Below are positions 19,835-20,715 of a DNA stretch of 20,715 nt, one piece after another. Position 1 is the first letter of the stretch; each line of letters opens with the position of its first letter. The DNA comes from Flavobacteriales bacterium UBA2426 (GTDB taxonomy: Bacteria > Bacteroidota > Bacteroidia > Flavobacteriales_F > PHOS-HE28), in the NCBI GenBank assembly GCA_002342985.1, contig DDRC01000183.1:1-20715 (forward strand), read 5' to 3'. The position numbers and the translations under genes are program-made. The notes beneath the pieces were generated by a model. The model was not told the origin of the DNA and ran no database searches. It worked only from the letters and a program-made list of their open reading frames with translations.

Positions 19835-20715
19835 TCCTTGGTGAAACGCAACTGCGCCGTCCCCCCGGGGCCGTTGATGCGGGCCACGTAGAGGCCGGGC
19901 GTGAGCGCCTGGATGTCGAGGATGCCCTGGTAGCGGGTGCTCAGGGCGATGCGGCCCGTGGCATCGAGCACCTCCAGCAGCGCACCGACGGGGGCGCCTG
20001 CGAAGCTGATGCGTTCCTGCGCGGGATTCGGCACCGCGCGCAGCGCGGCGTCCTCCGCCCGGTCGGTGACCGAGGTGGTCAGGCCCTCGTAGATGGTGTG
20101 CACGGCGTTGATGGCCGGGGCTTTCAGCACTTCCACCGTGCCATTGGGCCAGCGGATGCTCACCTCCTCCACCTCGGTATCGCTGCCGAGGCCGAAGTGG
20201 GCGCCGATGAAGCTCATGTAGCGGAAGCCGTCGCCGCTGCGGATGTCGCGGATCTGGGTGCCCAGCGCACTGGTGATGGTCACCCGGGCGCCGATCGCAT
20301 CGCGGTTGCTCACCACGCCCACCGGGATGATGCGGATCCAGTTGTTGGCGTTGCCGTTGTTCCGCTGGTAGCCGTTCCCGGTGCAGACATCCAGGAAGCC
20401 GTCGCCATCCATGTCGCCCACCGCGTGGTTGCCCGTGGAGGTGTTGCCCGTGGTGAAGGTGCCATCGCCGTTGTTGAGGTGGAGGCCGCCGCCGCCGAGG
20501 ATGTCCACGTAGCCGTTGTTGTCGAAGTCGTGCGCCGTCCACTCGATGCTGGAGCCGGCGACGAGGTCCATGCCGCTGCCGGCGGTGCCATTGGTGAAGT
20601 TGCCGGCGCCATCGTTGAGCATCAGCTTATGGGCGCCTCCGCCGCTCGATCCAATGAGCACGTCCATGTCGCCATCGTTGTCGAAGTCGCCCCAGGCGCT
20701 GCTCCAGCTCTGGTG
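19831..20715 (-). CDS. CRTAC1-like FG-GAP/ASPIC protein with T9SS type A tail, N-terminus beyond the window
   Basis: 294 codons are visible and the start lies off the window. From the edge, WGDFDNDGDMDVLIG and then AHDFDNNGYVDILG and VGDMDGDGFLDVCTG are FG-GAP/VCBS-type calcium-loop repeats. Next comes an ASPIC/UnbV domain: NRDAIGARVTI, SGDGFRYMSFIGAHFGLG and VSIRWPNGTVEVL. The last ~75 residues are a type A sorting domain: RAVPNPAQERISFAG, LLEVLDATGRIAL, LTPGLYVARI and LRFTKD. This order is typical of CRTAC1-family secreted proteins of Bacteroidota, which are exported by the type IX system to the cell surface. The function of these adhesin-like proteins is mostly unknown. Confidence 0.93.
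   Translation of the reverse strand, partial: HQSWSSAWGDFDNDGDMDVLIGSSGGGAHKLMLNDGAGNFTNGTAGSGMDLVAGSSIEWTAHDFDNNGYVDILGGGGLHLNNGDGTFTTGNTSTGNHAVGDMDGDGFLDVCTGNGYQRNNGNANNWIRIIPVGVVSNRDAIGARVTITSALGTQIRDIRSGDGFRYMSFIGAHFGLGSDTEVEEVSIRWPNGTVEVLKAPAINAVHTIYEGLTTSVTDRAEDAALRAVPNPAQERISFAGAPVGALLEVLDATGRIALSTRYQGILDIQALTPGLYVARINGPGGTAQLRFTKD

Noticed and set aside
18725..20542. Minus-strand open frame (605 codons) across the MgtC-family gene
   Set aside because: It lies antisense to the MgtC/DUF4010 gene and out of frame with the CRTAC1-like gene; low-complexity Arg/Gly/His sequence.
1..20715. CRISPR array, tRNA or rRNA genes
   Set aside because: No regularly spaced direct repeats were seen. 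The gaps are mostly under 200 bases and none shows a cloverleaf-like or rRNA-like stretch by eye; a covariance-model scan was not possible.

Overview
The window looks like chromosomal DNA from a high-GC member of the Bacteroidota, probably a Flavobacteriales-like lineage. This is an inference from several signs. There are C-terminal type IX secretion (T9SS type A) sorting domains on two secreted proteins, a DUF6090 protein and a small RRM RNA-binding protein. FeoA, FeoB and a Cys-rich FeoB-associated peptide form one unit, and an IS200-like REP-associated transposase is present. Many genes lack a Shine-Dalgarno sequence and instead carry a short TAnnTTTG-like element just upstream of the start. 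Dense GC-rich coding leaves many long antisense shadow ORFs, which are omitted here.

Layout. 1-2579 (minus strand): a partial secreted beta-propeller-like protein, a ChaN-type haem-binding-superfamily protein and a four-helix membrane protein. 2919-3170 (+): an RRM protein with a structured leader, convergent with a secreted alpha/beta hydrolase (3195-4322, -). 4425-5312 (+): an exported SH3-like protein. 5411-7891 (+): a large DUF4062-STAND ATPase-TPR protein whose frame continues past an amber stop to 8101. 8234-12195 (+): a tight run of four exported proteins, including a propeller with a T9SS tail and two proteins sharing an unrecognised domain, single in one and duplicated in the other. 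12236-12520 (+): a small helical protein. 12532-14792 (-): feoA, feoB and a FeoB-associated Cys-rich gene, translationally coupled. 14853-15521: a REP-type palindrome set around a frameshifted Y1 transposase. 15533-16282 (+): DUF6090. 16302-17676 (-): two uncharacterised genes, divergent from a membrane protein (17707-18435, +). 18506-19819 (+): an MgtC/SapB-DUF4010 membrane protein, convergent with a partial CRTAC1-like FG-GAP/ASPIC protein with a T9SS tail (19831-20715, -).

How the parts fit. The clearest functional unit is Feo ferrous-iron uptake. The ChaN-like gene is also iron/haem related but lies about 10 kb away in another transcription unit. Both window ends and the centre encode cell-surface or secreted proteins. 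The most unusual items are the STAND protein with its apparent nonsense mutation, the secreted family with an internally duplicated domain, the decayed REP/transposase unit, and convergent gene ends whose stop codons sit in the arms of palindromes. No complete known defence system, CRISPR array, tRNA or rRNA was seen.
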